A DNA stretch of 64,000 nt. Origin: Meandrina meandrites (lineage: Eukaryota > Cnidaria > Anthozoa > Scleractinia > Meandrinidae). The notes beneath the pieces are model-generated. The model did no database searches and was not told the origin of the DNA. It saw only the letters and a program-made list of their open reading frames with translations. The stretch spans positions 32,328,242 through 32,392,241 of the forward strand of contig OY855904.1 of NCBI GenBank assembly GCA_963693305.1, read 5' to 3'. Made by a program: the position numbers and the translations under genes. Shown in pieces: positions 53,545 through 64,000 of the stretch. Numbering within the stretch: the stretch's first letter is position 1; every line of letters begins with the position of its first letter.

Positions 53545-56500
53545 GTAAGCGTAGCAAGCATCCAGGGTGAAATTAACGCTTTGCGAAGGGATTTAAGGGC
53601 TTATGAGACGTTTAACTGTGCTGGTAGTGGGTTAGAGGAGACATTCGAGGGCTACTTCGTTTATAAGCTTACGTTCTATGATCGTACATCGTACATGTAC
53701 ATGTACATGTATGACTACTGCGTATACAGTTATTCATATTAATTTCTCTGAAAAGTGGCGGTCCATGCATAGGACTCCTGGACTCCCACCTGGCTTAAAG
53801 CCTGTGCATAAGGCCTTTAGTGAATAATTATAGATAAACTCTACCAATTTTCCATTCTTTCACAACTGCCCGTAGTGTATTGAAAGTGAAATCCTTCTCT
53901 GTTTTGATTTTTAATCTCATAATGCTCAGTAAGGTTTATTAGGCAGGTTTAGGTTTCTTGTTCTTACTCATATCCCATAAACAACAATTTGTGCCCCATT
54001 ATTTTATTGCCCCCACAGGGTTTTGGCACACAGGCCAAAACCTGAGGAGGCATCATGGTAATCCGCGCATAAATAGAAGGAGTGCTTACAGTATGACTAT
54101 ATAGTCGATATTACTGGATGAAATCTCGATTTGCCCAAAGAGGGTGCGCAAATAATATCGGGAGTTGTGCAGAATGCCCGCAAGTGGGTATCAGGAGGTG
54201 TGATAAAATTCTCTGTACGGTGATTGGTCAATGATGACATAAGATGAAGGAATCTTTGCGTGGTGATTGGGTCATGATGACAACCCATCAGCGTAAGCAA
54301 GTACATGTACGCTCGCGACAACGTCGAAAAGAAAATTTGCTCTCTTTATTTCGCAAGGTCTCTAAGATGAAATACAGTAGCGGTACAGAGTTTATTTGTC
54401 CAAGAACCATTACGAAGATATCCACAAATTTGTCCATGATTCACGATAAGCAAGACTCAGTCCAAAACTGCGACTTGCCAAATACAAACTACTTGACCGG
54501 ATAAAAGATTCGATCAGTCTTCCAGCATTTAAACGAAAGAGAACTCAAAAGAGTTCTTGAGATGATTAAAACTCACATCGGGCATTTTCATGGACAGAGG
54601 TGAGAAATCTTTTGGCATCCGTTTTGAGCTCAGCTGCCAAGTTGATCATTGTTGCCTGAGTTCCCAACCCTAATATATTGAATCAAGAAATCTGAAAAAA
54701 AAAAAAAATCTAGGGGAGGGGCTTGGGGAGGGGCTTTGTATGTGAACAGAAAACTCCTTCAGACAAGATTTTTTTCTCAGAGCTTCTGAGGGTAACCTCT
54801 CTCAAATAGTTGTGTCAGAAATTCTAGCTTGCTCTAGCCGAGCCTCTGATCTCCTTCGATAAAACCCTTTTTACACTGATTGGGTGACATGAACAGGACT
54901 TTAAATTTAAATTATGATCTTATCTACATTTCATAATCAGTTGTATAGACCAGAAAAACTAAGTGGTGAAAAAAAAAACAGTTTCTAGGCTTATTTAATG
55001 AGTTGCTTATACAATAGATTTTAGTAGTTTTAAAAACAATTCATGTTATTCAAACTGTTTTTAGCAAAGTTTTCTAGCGCACATAAAACATGAAACAGTT
55101 GGAATGAACAAACAAACAAACTTGATCCACAAAAAGCGGTAGCTGATATGAATGTCACAGAAAAGGCACATACATGTATCTTCTGTTGTTATGAAATTAA
55201 GCGTTCTCAAAAGTGAAAAATAAAAGTTTGAGTCAAATAATAAGCTTAATTAAGAGTAATTCGTAAGTGTAACATCAAAACATTCTGCACATTATTTTAG
55301 GCTTGTTGAAAAGGTTTTTGTATCAAGCTTTTGCAGATTAAAATTGTCATGATTGATCAGACCTGATGCATGGATGGCCGGGAGATTGATTTCACTTTTG
55401 TATCCGTAAATGTTTACTTCAAATTCAATTCAAATTCAAATTCAACTCCTCCAAAGCATCAACGTAGCAAACGAAATGTGAAGCAGCCCATTTACCATTC
55501 ATTCTTCATTCCATATTTGGGAGTCAGTTCCAGTCCTAAACAGTTGAAAATAAATGGTTTTCGAAGTTGCTGAATTTTGCAAATTATCTCAATTATGGAC
55601 AATTTTAGTATTTCCATTTTGAAATGAAGCACTTATAAGTTATTGTTTTGAATGGGATATTATCTTACGCCAGTGGAACAAAGTTACAAGGAAATTGAAG
55701 TCATTAGATGAGAATGGAAACTCTATGCTTAGACGCCCATGCGTGCTCATTGAACAAAAATTTAGTCGCCCACACTTGTAACTTAGGCGCCCCAGGTGAC
55801 CGGGCGCCCGTAAGACAGCATGCAGCCTTGATTACCTTTTGATAGTTGACTGACTATCAGCAGATAGAAACCTCAGGCTTGCCATCTTATTGTTAACTCT
55901 GCTTTGTATAATTGCTATTACTGCTAGATGGGATGCTATGTAATGAAAGCTCTATCTTAGTGTTATCAAGTTTCTGTTTAGAACAGGTCTGTGATCAACG
56001 GTTGGAAAGAGCTACCTGAATAACAAGTGTTGCCCAAGAACAAAAGAAAGATGTCAGTTTCTTTACCCCTTGATCTGGGAGATCTCAGAATTAGTTCACT
56101 AACTATTAGGCCTGATCACACTAGCCAATGATAATTTTAATGTTAATGTTTTTATTTCTTCTTTTTACCAGGTCAGGACTAAGTGCTCTGGGACAACACA
56201 ACAGGAGGACATCATTCATTAGCTTATTCTAGGTTGATGATTTAAATGCAATCCAGGACTCAGGTAAACAACTCGTGTTCTTATGCAAATGATCAATCAA
56301 AACTTAGCCTGGCACCCCAGGGAAACCCCCTAAAGCACTCCTACAGTGTAACCCCCTTCCCTCTCCTCTTCCAGATAATAATAAACTTTTTGCACCATAA
56401 GGATAAGTTCCTACAAGTGAGGAAATGTTCTGGAAAGAAAAAAAAAACTATGTTAAGGAAAAAATTCAGGGTGATGGATTCCGAATTTGGAAAGTTCAAT

Positions 56501-58752
56501 CCCCTTCTATACCAACACCAAACTGCTGAAGCTAATAAAATTTAAATCAAGTACTTACCATCCGCATTGGCAGAATTGTTACATTTGGAACTAAAAAATA
56601 ATGGTTAGTCAAAATTATTTTGTGATCAGTGTTGGGAAAAAGTCAGGTGTTTCCTTTCACTTTGTGAGTGGCAGCTGTTTTCTTTGGGCAACTCAAAACA
56701 GGACAGAGTAACTGGTTTCCCACCCTAAGTTTGCCCAGGCTAAGGAAGTTTTGAATTGATCATTGCATTGTATGATGTAAACCAAGTTCTGCATTATAGA
56801 TTTTACAATGCCACAGACATGCTTATTGTGATTATCTTAACATACATGGTTGTATACATGGCTCATAAGCAAATCGGATTTGAAAACATTTTGAAAGTGG
56901 ATAACATCTTGTTTTTAATTGTTTATATTCTATGTTACTTTCATTACTGTATTTCCTCTGTTGAGCATCCCCAGGGCCCAATATGACTTGTTGCTCATCC
57001 TGTCCAGGGTTTTAATTAATTATTTTCAAGTAGTCAGGGAAAGTAAAAGAGTAGCTGGGGGACAAAATGATGTGTTTTTTTTTTTTCACTCTCCAGTGGT
57101 TTTGTTCAGGTTTTGTTTCAATTAATAAAAGTAGCTGGGCTCAGACTTGTAGTAGCTGGGAAAATTCCTCGGCACCCAGGCCTTAGTCACCAAAGGGACA
57201 CTGGAGGTCTTATTAGAGCAAGGAGGGAGGGGCGTCTTACTAGGTTAATGGCTGTTCAAGAGAAGGTTCTGTAGCATTTTATGTCAATCAGAGAACCACC
57301 ATGGTACATGTAAAAAAAGATCTGGGCAAAGGGTGCTTATTAGATGGCCCTGGGAATTTATTAAATGTTTCCAAAATTCTATACTTATATGATCAATATG
57401 ATATTCATCATGGCAAAAGCAGTACAGTCCCCTGGATTCTGATGAAAAGTACATCTGACAGGGGGCCCACGGAGGAGGGGGGGGGGGGTAGTTATTCAAA
57501 GGTCCCAGGCTTAGTCCTGACATGTTGTTGAACACAATCCCTCACCTCACCCCCTCCAGGTTGTGAGCAAGACTGCAATTTCACAGATGAAAAAGGTCGG
57601 TGAAGAGAAGAAAGGCTTTACATCATGAAGTGGAGGGTTTGGGGGCTGAGAACCTATGATTAAAGGTGGTGGGAAGTCTACAGAGAGGCTGGAGGGAAAG
57701 GAATTTCAAAGGCTTCACAAACTGCAAGAAATAAGAAAAAAAATTCACAACATGGCATACATGTACAAAGAAGCAGAAACCACTAAAGAAGGGAAATGAG
57801 TAAAATAATAGGCAACACAGATCCCCAATCAATCCCCAATTTCCCCCCCCCCCCCCCCCCCCATGAAAAAAGATTTCTCTGTAGTTTTGTATTGACTTCA
57901 CTATCAACCCAATCACCTCCACTAAGATTATTAAATAGATTAGCATTGAGGTAGGGTGGGATGGAAGGTTATTTATTCACTCTGGAGGTCACTACAATTT
58001 GCTTTTGTTCTGTATTGATGTTGGCCACTACCAACAAAATCCCCTGCCATTCAGACTGAAATCCCAGGGGGGGGGGGGGGGGGGGTGCAGTTTTAGATAA
58101 TACATCTTTAGGTAAAAAAAGACAGGTGGGAAGGGTGTGTCGGGGGTTTAAAAGAGGAACGGGCTAAATTGAGGAAATACAGTACACTGTAATTCTGGTT
58201 TTAAAAACACTTTTAATAGTACATGTACATGTAGTCACTCCTGTTTTAGATACATGTACATGTATGTACTACTATTTCATCATCTTTTTAAGAATTTTTA
58301 CCAAGAAAGTAAAAAAGTATTGCCCTCTAATGAACAACAAAACATCTAATATTTTGCGGTCTTTTGAAGTTAAGACCACGGTATTTATGAACAGAGTCAA
58401 GAATATAATTTGCAAAATTTACAATTTACCAACCAGCTTTTATATTTTCTGCACTCCTTACTAGAGCATTTTAGTTAATATTTGGTTGAGTGATTGTCAT
58501 TACAACTAAAGTAAAAGTGATGTGTTAACTTTTTTTTTTTTTTAACTGTTGCTCAAATTACAGTGTAGGTGGCCTTCAGTTTTATTTTCAATTTCTTTCA
58601 CTTTTTGATGTGTTTAATGTATTTTTTCCGAATCTAAAATATTCATGTTTTTCGATGGTTATATCCACTTTCCAGTGATGATAATTATTTTTTATCATTT
58701 AAACTTGATATTTGCTCAGCTATATGCATGTCTGTGGTACTTGTAGTTATTA
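53545..58752. other. Probable large intron or gene desert, left part
   Basis: AT-rich with many homopolymers: poly-C at 57843-57862, poly-G at about 57478-57488 and 58069-58086. ACATGT runs occur at 53694-53711 and 58219-58266. AGTAGCTGGG recurs near 57051, 57130 and 57153. No convincing exon was found. Confidence 0.45.
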
Positions 58753-58753
58753 T

Positions 58754-59728
58754 ACAGTGGCCCATACGAACAAATTTCACTCTTTCAAAATTTTAAAAAT
58801 CCTTTATCCCTTCAGCGTTAGTAGCAGAAAGATACGTTTTGCAATTTTGCCAAAAAAGAAAGAAAATAAATGGGGAATAATTTTTTAGCTACATGTAAAG
58901 TACTGTTGGGTAACTTTATTCAACAAATGGAAAACAATTAAGTATTGAACTATTGATGAATTCAGAAACTAAACTGGTGATTATACTGTGCTATTGAACA
59001 TTTTAGAGGGTGAGCTCGCAAGCCTTATAATCGTAGATACAAGTACATTGAATTTTCATCAAGCAGCTACATCAAAGAGATTTTAGTCCTATTTTTTACT
59101 AAATTCTCTGTACCTTGACAATGCTGTTTGATTAAAACAAATGATTGACAAACACAGAATTCAAAACTGGTGATTTTACTCTGCTATCCAGTAAATCGGT
59201 AAGGAGAATTCAGTTCCAAAATTTTAGATTTCCAATACATCAAAGAGACTACCAAGTTCTTCTATCTTTGGAACACAGATAATAACGTCATGATGTTAAT
59301 TCCACTTTGTTGAATAGTTCTGTAAGGGGATTTCGAAGCTCTAAAGTCAAATATTCAAAAACTGCATAAAAAAGATTTTGTATTCTACTAAATTCTCGTT
59401 ACCTTGATTTAATGGAATTGCTTGTGCATGCAAAAATAATTCCACGTATTATTCAATAGTTTTATAGGGGAGGGGCATTTTGTTTTCTAAGAGTCCAATA
59501 CATGTACTGTAGCTGAATAACAAAATACTTTTTTTCAATATTCTCACTGTTTAATTTTTGCTGAAGGGATAAATGTATAAGGAACTCAATCTACAATTTA
59601 CATTTTATGGCTCTATCTATTGAATTAATGAGTTATAAAATAATTGTCTCTCAAAAAGTCCCCGAATACTTTTTACCTCTTTTCGGTTGTATTTTGAAAT
59701 TATAGTCAGCTGAATATGGGCCACTGTA
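58754..59728. mobile_element. 975-bp TA-flanked element with internal tandem repeats
   Basis: CAGTGGCCCATA at the left and TATGGGCCACTG at the right are inverted, each bordered by TA. The interior holds about four diverged units spaced about 130-190 bp, each with a form of ATTCCACTTTGTTGAATAG followed by AGGGG or GAGGG, then CTAAATTCTC(T/G). It is non-coding. CAGTGG ends with TA fit a Tc1/mariner-type non-autonomous element. Confidence 0.65.
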
Positions 59729-60691
59729 CAGTTTATAATAATTATGGGTACAAGAGAACTACTGCTAAAGTCTACAATGTCTGTTATATAAAATACTCTG
59801 AAACGCAAAGACGCATTTGAAGGGTGTATTTAAGGATGATTTATTTAAGGGTGCATTCCCTAAACTTTGATACAATTTGACCTCCACTCAATTTTGCTGA
59901 TTTGTCTGGAAATAATTTAAAAATCTTAAATTCACTGCAAATTTAAACTATCGATGAGCTAACAGTTTGCATTTATTCTCGAATCAGTCTTTTTATAATC
60001 ACATTTGAAGTGTGTCTTTGTGTTTATACCTCGCGTTCACTGCTGTTTTTGCAAGGTACAAAATGTTGTTAGTTGCTCACTTTGAAAGTTTTTTTCTCGG
60101 ATAATTATTTTGAGGCAAACTTTGAAACTTCACACTGTCAAATAGAATTTGAATATTTGTGTGATCTTTGTTATTGAATTAGCATTTCTTTCCACGTTTA
60201 CATCTTATCACAAAGGTTTTGTTTATTGCCAAGGAGTAACAAGGTAAAACAAACCACAACACACAAATTCTGGATGATATTTTCAAACATATGGAGTAAG
60301 TCTTCGCAGCTGTTGGTCTCACAATAGTTTTCAAAACAGGGCATTTTATAGAAGCTCAGCTTTAATTCGGCATTAATTTTTACGATGTTGTACATTTACG
60401 CCTAACGATTGTCTTGGTTTTTGCATCAATATCTAAAATTCAGCACGACATGGGAAGACAGTCTTGTGTCACGCTTATGTAAAGGCGTTGTGTGACAGTG
60501 TAAAATTGTGGCAAAATTTCAATACGGCAAATTATTTTAACACTCGCTTCTGGAGCAACTAAGTACAGGTTGTACCTTGTAAATACTTCAGCAAAAATGC
60601 AGAAGAGGTACATGTATAGTGAGAGTTTTTTTAGAGCAGACATTGTTTATTTTTGTGGTGGGTTTCTTGAAAGCAGAACTTGGTTTGTGGT

Positions 60692-61011
60692 CCTGCTATA
60701 CAGTGTTATTTGTCTCGCAACTTGTCTCGCAATTCTCTTAAAAGTGGCGTGACAAGTAAATTACGTGAACATTACGTCATGTGGCATACTGCGATACGAA
60801 CAAAATTCTTGCGAGACATTTTGCTACAGCGATTGAAGAAAGTTGGAACTTACTGTAGTTCTACTTTCTGCAGCCGTTGAAGCGACATGTTTTGCAAGAG
60901 GTTTGACCGTTGCGTGGTGTGTTACATGGCGTTATGTTTCATTTAACTTGTCACGCCGTTTACGAGAAAATTGCCGGACATGTTGCGTGACAGATTACAC
61001 TGTATAGCAGG
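60692..61011. mobile_element. 320-bp element with 40-bp inverted repeats
   Basis: CCTGCTATACAGTGTTATTT continuing to about 60730 pairs with about 60970-61011, ending ACACTGTATAGCAGG. Only a few mismatches are present. GTTGCGTGACAG in the right end is shared with the small hairpin element near 63060. Non-coding MITE. Confidence 0.8.
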
Positions 61012-61679
61012 GCTTTGACATGAACACGAGTGTTTACCTGGTTAGTAATGGTGGATTGCTGGTAAAAATGAGAACACAAAAACTGCCTCTTTGTCTTTAT
61101 TTGTGTTTTATTGTGTTTAAAAAAAAGAATAAAAATCTAGCCGATCTCATCCCTGCGTGAAAGTTGTTTTCACTCTGCTCAGGGTTCTAGTGTTTCTTTT
61201 GTTCCTCTTTAATATTCCAACTTTAAAATTCTGGTTTGTTCATCTGATCGGCCATCTTTGATGAGGACACCTGAGCACTTTAATGAGATGGCCGTTTGCT
61301 CCCAAGTGGAGATGGCATAATGAGGGAGGTGAGAGTTTACTCTCCATGCCTCCTCGGTTTCACTTTTCTACGTCACAAAACCACACAATATGCAAAAAAA
61401 TTTAAGCCAAAATGATAAAATTTCAAGAAGTTTGTTTTTAATTAATGTATCTAGAAATTTCCGTCGGGGGACAAGAAAAACCGAAGTGCTAAAATACAAA
61501 TCATGTTCAGTACATTTCCATGAAGGTCAAGAAAAGAATCGAACGCAGAAAACCAGTAATCTGCCTCACCGACCAAACCTCCTGCCGACTGTCATCCCAC
61601 AAACTTCACCAAAAGAACACAAGTCATTTGAAACTCTCCCGTCAAAGCTGATACAAGTTTAGGAGTTTTCTATCGCTTA

Positions 61680-62580
61680 TTTAAAATTAGAGAATGATAA
61701 TTTCGTGGCATTTTAAGCGAATAACAAATAAGCTGTTTGTTTTGAGTGTTTTGAGTGTTTTGTCCGTCTCGGTGACCTAGAATTGCGTAAAGCTTATGAT
61801 TAGTTATTTTGAATCGATAAGAATCGAAGTAGTTTTTCGAAAGAAATCACAGTTAAAATATTTTTCGCGCAAATTTCAAGTAGAGAATTTGAGAGTAAAT
61901 CTTAATTAAATATCCAAGTTCGAGTGGTCTCAAAACGCAAAAGTGGCAAAATCGGCACGAGGAATAGTTCGCACCAATCATGCCGCTCGGTTTACATCGT
62001 CTCGCTCCGACTAACCGTCGATAAGTTACCGAGGGTGACAACGAAGTTAAACAAATGTGAAAATAAATGACAATTTTTTTTCCGTTTGATTTTGTTTTGG
62101 AACACGACATAAAACAATTTGCTTACGAAATTTCAAAAAGCCGAATAATATTAAGGGCATTTTTATGTCCATCTGCATGGCCTAAAATTGCGAAAGCTAG
62201 ATATTTTGATAAAATAGTTGAAGTATTTTTCGAAAGAAGTCGCAGTTGAAATATTTTTTGCGCAAATTTCAAGAGAATAAATCTTAACTAATATTCTTAA
62301 CTAATATTCGAATAAATCTTAACTAATATTCGAGATTCGAATGGCCCAAAAATGCAGCCACGATGAAATTTTGAAAGTTCGTTATGTTATTGTAATTTGT
62401 AAATTTGTTTTTGAATAGCATTAAACAACGAAGCATACTCGGGAACTCAGGGCAGTTAGTCGGGGTGAGACGAAGTAAACCGAATGGCAAAATCGATCTT
62501 ACCGCTCGGCTTACATCGTCTCGTCCGAATAACAGCCGCTTGGTTCCGAGCACATTAAAGTAAAAAATGTATACGAAATA
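61680..62580. repeat. Diverged tandem duplication
   Basis: Two blocks in the same orientation. TTTTTCGAAAGAAATCACAG ... GCGCAAATTTCAAG at about 61831-61879 recurs at about 62224-62272. CCGCTCGGTTTACATCGTCT at 61982-62001 recurs as CCGCTCGGCTTACATCGTCT at 62501-62520. Unequal spacing (about 394 and 519) shows an insertion in the second block. Neither block has a recognisable gene. Confidence 0.7.
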
Positions 62581-63026
62581 AATGAGGAAAAAAAGCTAAT
62601 TTTGTTTGTGGAAGTGAACTAAAAATATTCGAATTATATTTGATTATAACACAGAGTTTTAGAAATAACATTTTGAGTTTTGGAATACAAGATGGAAAAT
62701 TAGCTTGCGAAATCAAAATTAAACAATATTTTTGGTTATAATTCGAGACTTGTTTGAAAGTCAAGATGTAAAACTGGACTAAGAAATAAAACACCGAATA
62801 TAATAACATAAAGTTTTGGAATAAAGTTCTCGAGTTTTAATATAAAGATTTGGAAGATAACATCAACAATTGGCCTACTAAATAAAACTCGAATTCTAGA
62901 TTTGGTTACAAAATAACGTTTTCGAGGTTTTGTTTAAAGTCTTGGAAGCCTGGATAAGCAATTCGATTAATGTAAATAGAAATATATATCGGCTTAACTT
63001 CCGAAAACGTGTTCACTAAACGGTAT

Positions 63027-63119
63027 AGTCTCCTTCGCAGCCGTCACGTTGGGTCGTCACGCAACACTCTTGGGGAGACGCGTTGCGTGACGACTCACAT
63101 AACAGATGCGCAGGAGACT
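63027..63119. mobile_element. 93-bp inverted-repeat element
   Basis: AGTCTCC (63027-63033) pairs with GGAGACT (63113-63119). Inside it GTCGTCACGCAAC (63053-63065) pairs perfectly with GTTGCGTGACGAC (63082-63094). The sequence is related to the ends of the element at 60692-61011. A second hairpin (TTCAGATTAACT / AGTTAATCTGAA, about 63119-63151) abuts it. Confidence 0.6.
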
Positions 63120-63493
63120 TCAGATTAACTATTTTTTTTAAGTTAATCTGAGGAAATAGATTGTAATTTGAAATAATTGTCATTTTTATTTTGAACTAGG
63201 AAAAGAAAAAGAAAGAAAATCCCTAAACAGGTATCAGCTTGTTCAGAAGATTCCCAGATGACTATCAGCTCAATCTAGTGTCACTTGTGAAAATCCAGTC
63301 GAGCCAGATTAATGACATTCTTTGTTCTAAACTAGCCCCAACATCCAGGAAATGTACCACCCATGACCTGCACTAAAGCACTACTGTTTTACATCCTCAA
63401 CAACGGAAGATTTCCAGACGCATCGATTGAAAACAAACATCTTTGAAAGCCAATTAGAATAAACGTGTGGTATTCTGACGTAGTTAAGTAAAG

Positions 63494-63745
63494 CCGAAAA
63501 GACATGAAAAGCAAACTCTCACCTCCCCTCGCAATGCCTCCTCCACTTGAGAGTAAACGACCAAATCACCAAAGTGTCCAAGTGCCTCCATCAAAAATGA
63601 ACAGATCAGATAAACGCACCAGGATTTCTCAGTTGGAATATTGCAGAGGAACGTCAGAAACACCCACCTCAGAGCAAGAGTTTCCACAACCCTGCAGGGA
63701 CGTTGATCGGCTAGATGAAAATCTGACCATTTGTATTGTGTGCAG
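63494..63745 (+). CDS. Candidate internal exon, Pro/Ser/Arg-rich
   Basis: Open frame with coding-like composition: MKSKLSPPLAMPPPLESKRP, then a segment with VQVPPSKMNRSDKRTR and EQEFPQPCRDVD. It ends at the good donor TGCAG|GTGTGT. The acceptor (TTAAGTAAAG at 63493) is weak and not preceded by a pyrimidine tract. If right, its phase (one base in, two bases out) fits the exon at 53399-53544. The frame may also begin at its own ATG at 63504. Confidence 0.35.
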
Positions 63746-64000
63746 GTGTGTGGGCCATCTCAATTCCTGAAAATAATCTAAAATATTCTAAGCTGAGTGG
63801 AAGATATAAAATCCACAAAATAATTAAAAGAAAATAAACACGCTCATTAGCACAGTAAGTACGGAAAAGGAAAACGCCTATCCCGCTTATGCTCCCAAAC
63901 TATATTAAAGTAATGGTAAACTAACTGTACTTAAGCCTACTGAAGTATCCATAAAGACACTTTAGGGGAGATGTACGATTGCAAACCAGTACTTTCTCTG
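63746..64000. other. Right edge of the window
   Basis: AT-rich sequence with no recognisable feature; probably intronic if the exon at 63494 is real. Confidence 0.4.

Noticed and set aside
56172..56262. Possible exon after the TTTTTACCAG acceptor, ending at ACTCAG|GTAAAC
   Set aside because: Splice-like borders are good, but all three frames contain stops, so it cannot be an internal coding exon of the proline-rich gene.
61390..61662. Open frame of 90 codons with mixed composition that could be a coding exon
   Set aside because: No strong acceptor or donor, and the frame ends just after a weak GT; not enough support to list as a gene.

Overview
The window looks like nuclear DNA of a cnidarian, most likely a stony coral. 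The evidence is indirect: intron-rich and intronless animal genes side by side, AT-rich intergenic DNA, a VWD/sushi membrane protein, a local cluster of intronless class A GPCRs with the ending N-P-x-x-Y-C-W-R-Y-R-E-(I/V)-R, a LINE relic, and many short inverted-repeat transposons. I have no species-level evidence.

Region 1 (453-11557, + strand) is the 3' part of one large multi-exon gene. Four exons encode most of a von Willebrand factor D domain. Fourteen consecutive exons each encode one sushi/CCP domain, and a last exon encodes a transmembrane helix and a short cytoplasmic tail. The domain order recalls SUSD2 and mesh, which normally carry about one sushi domain; here the domain has multiplied by exon duplication. 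The 5' end lies outside the window.

Region 2 (14051-48644) is a cluster of single-exon rhodopsin-like GPCRs: eight intact genes (14051+, 19797-, 23091-, 27916-, 31342-, 37237-, 40287+, 47634+), one disrupted by a deletion (33814-32937) and one nearly erased relic (about 25120-25640). Two subfamilies are present. Subfamily A has NPxxY. Subfamily B (three genes) has N-L/I-x-V-Y instead. Every member has a cysteine at residue 6, a cysteine at the top of TM3, no cysteine in the very short second extracellular loop, and Tyr or Phe in place of the CWxP tryptophan.

The DNA between receptors is full of mobile-element debris: TA- and TTAA-flanked inverted-repeat elements, near-perfect palindromes, a 5'-truncated non-LTR retrotransposon ending in a TAGA/GATA microsatellite (43285-about 45845), and a 502-bp 5'-end-only LINE fragment between 13-bp direct repeats.

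Region 3 (48645-64000) is gene-poor. It holds an element carrying a dozen TGA(G/C)TCA motifs around a minisatellite, a 170-residue basic ORF (52642-52130) whose C-terminal half resembles bacterial secreted RNase toxin domains, and a promoter with the first coding exon of a proline-rich protein (53399-53544). A possible second exon of that gene lies near the right end. The rest is AT-rich repeats.

The genes do not form an operon or pathway. The unifying theme is local amplification: exons within the sushi gene, whole intronless genes in the receptor cluster, and palindromic elements between them. All exon boundaries were read by eye from splice signals and reading-frame continuity.
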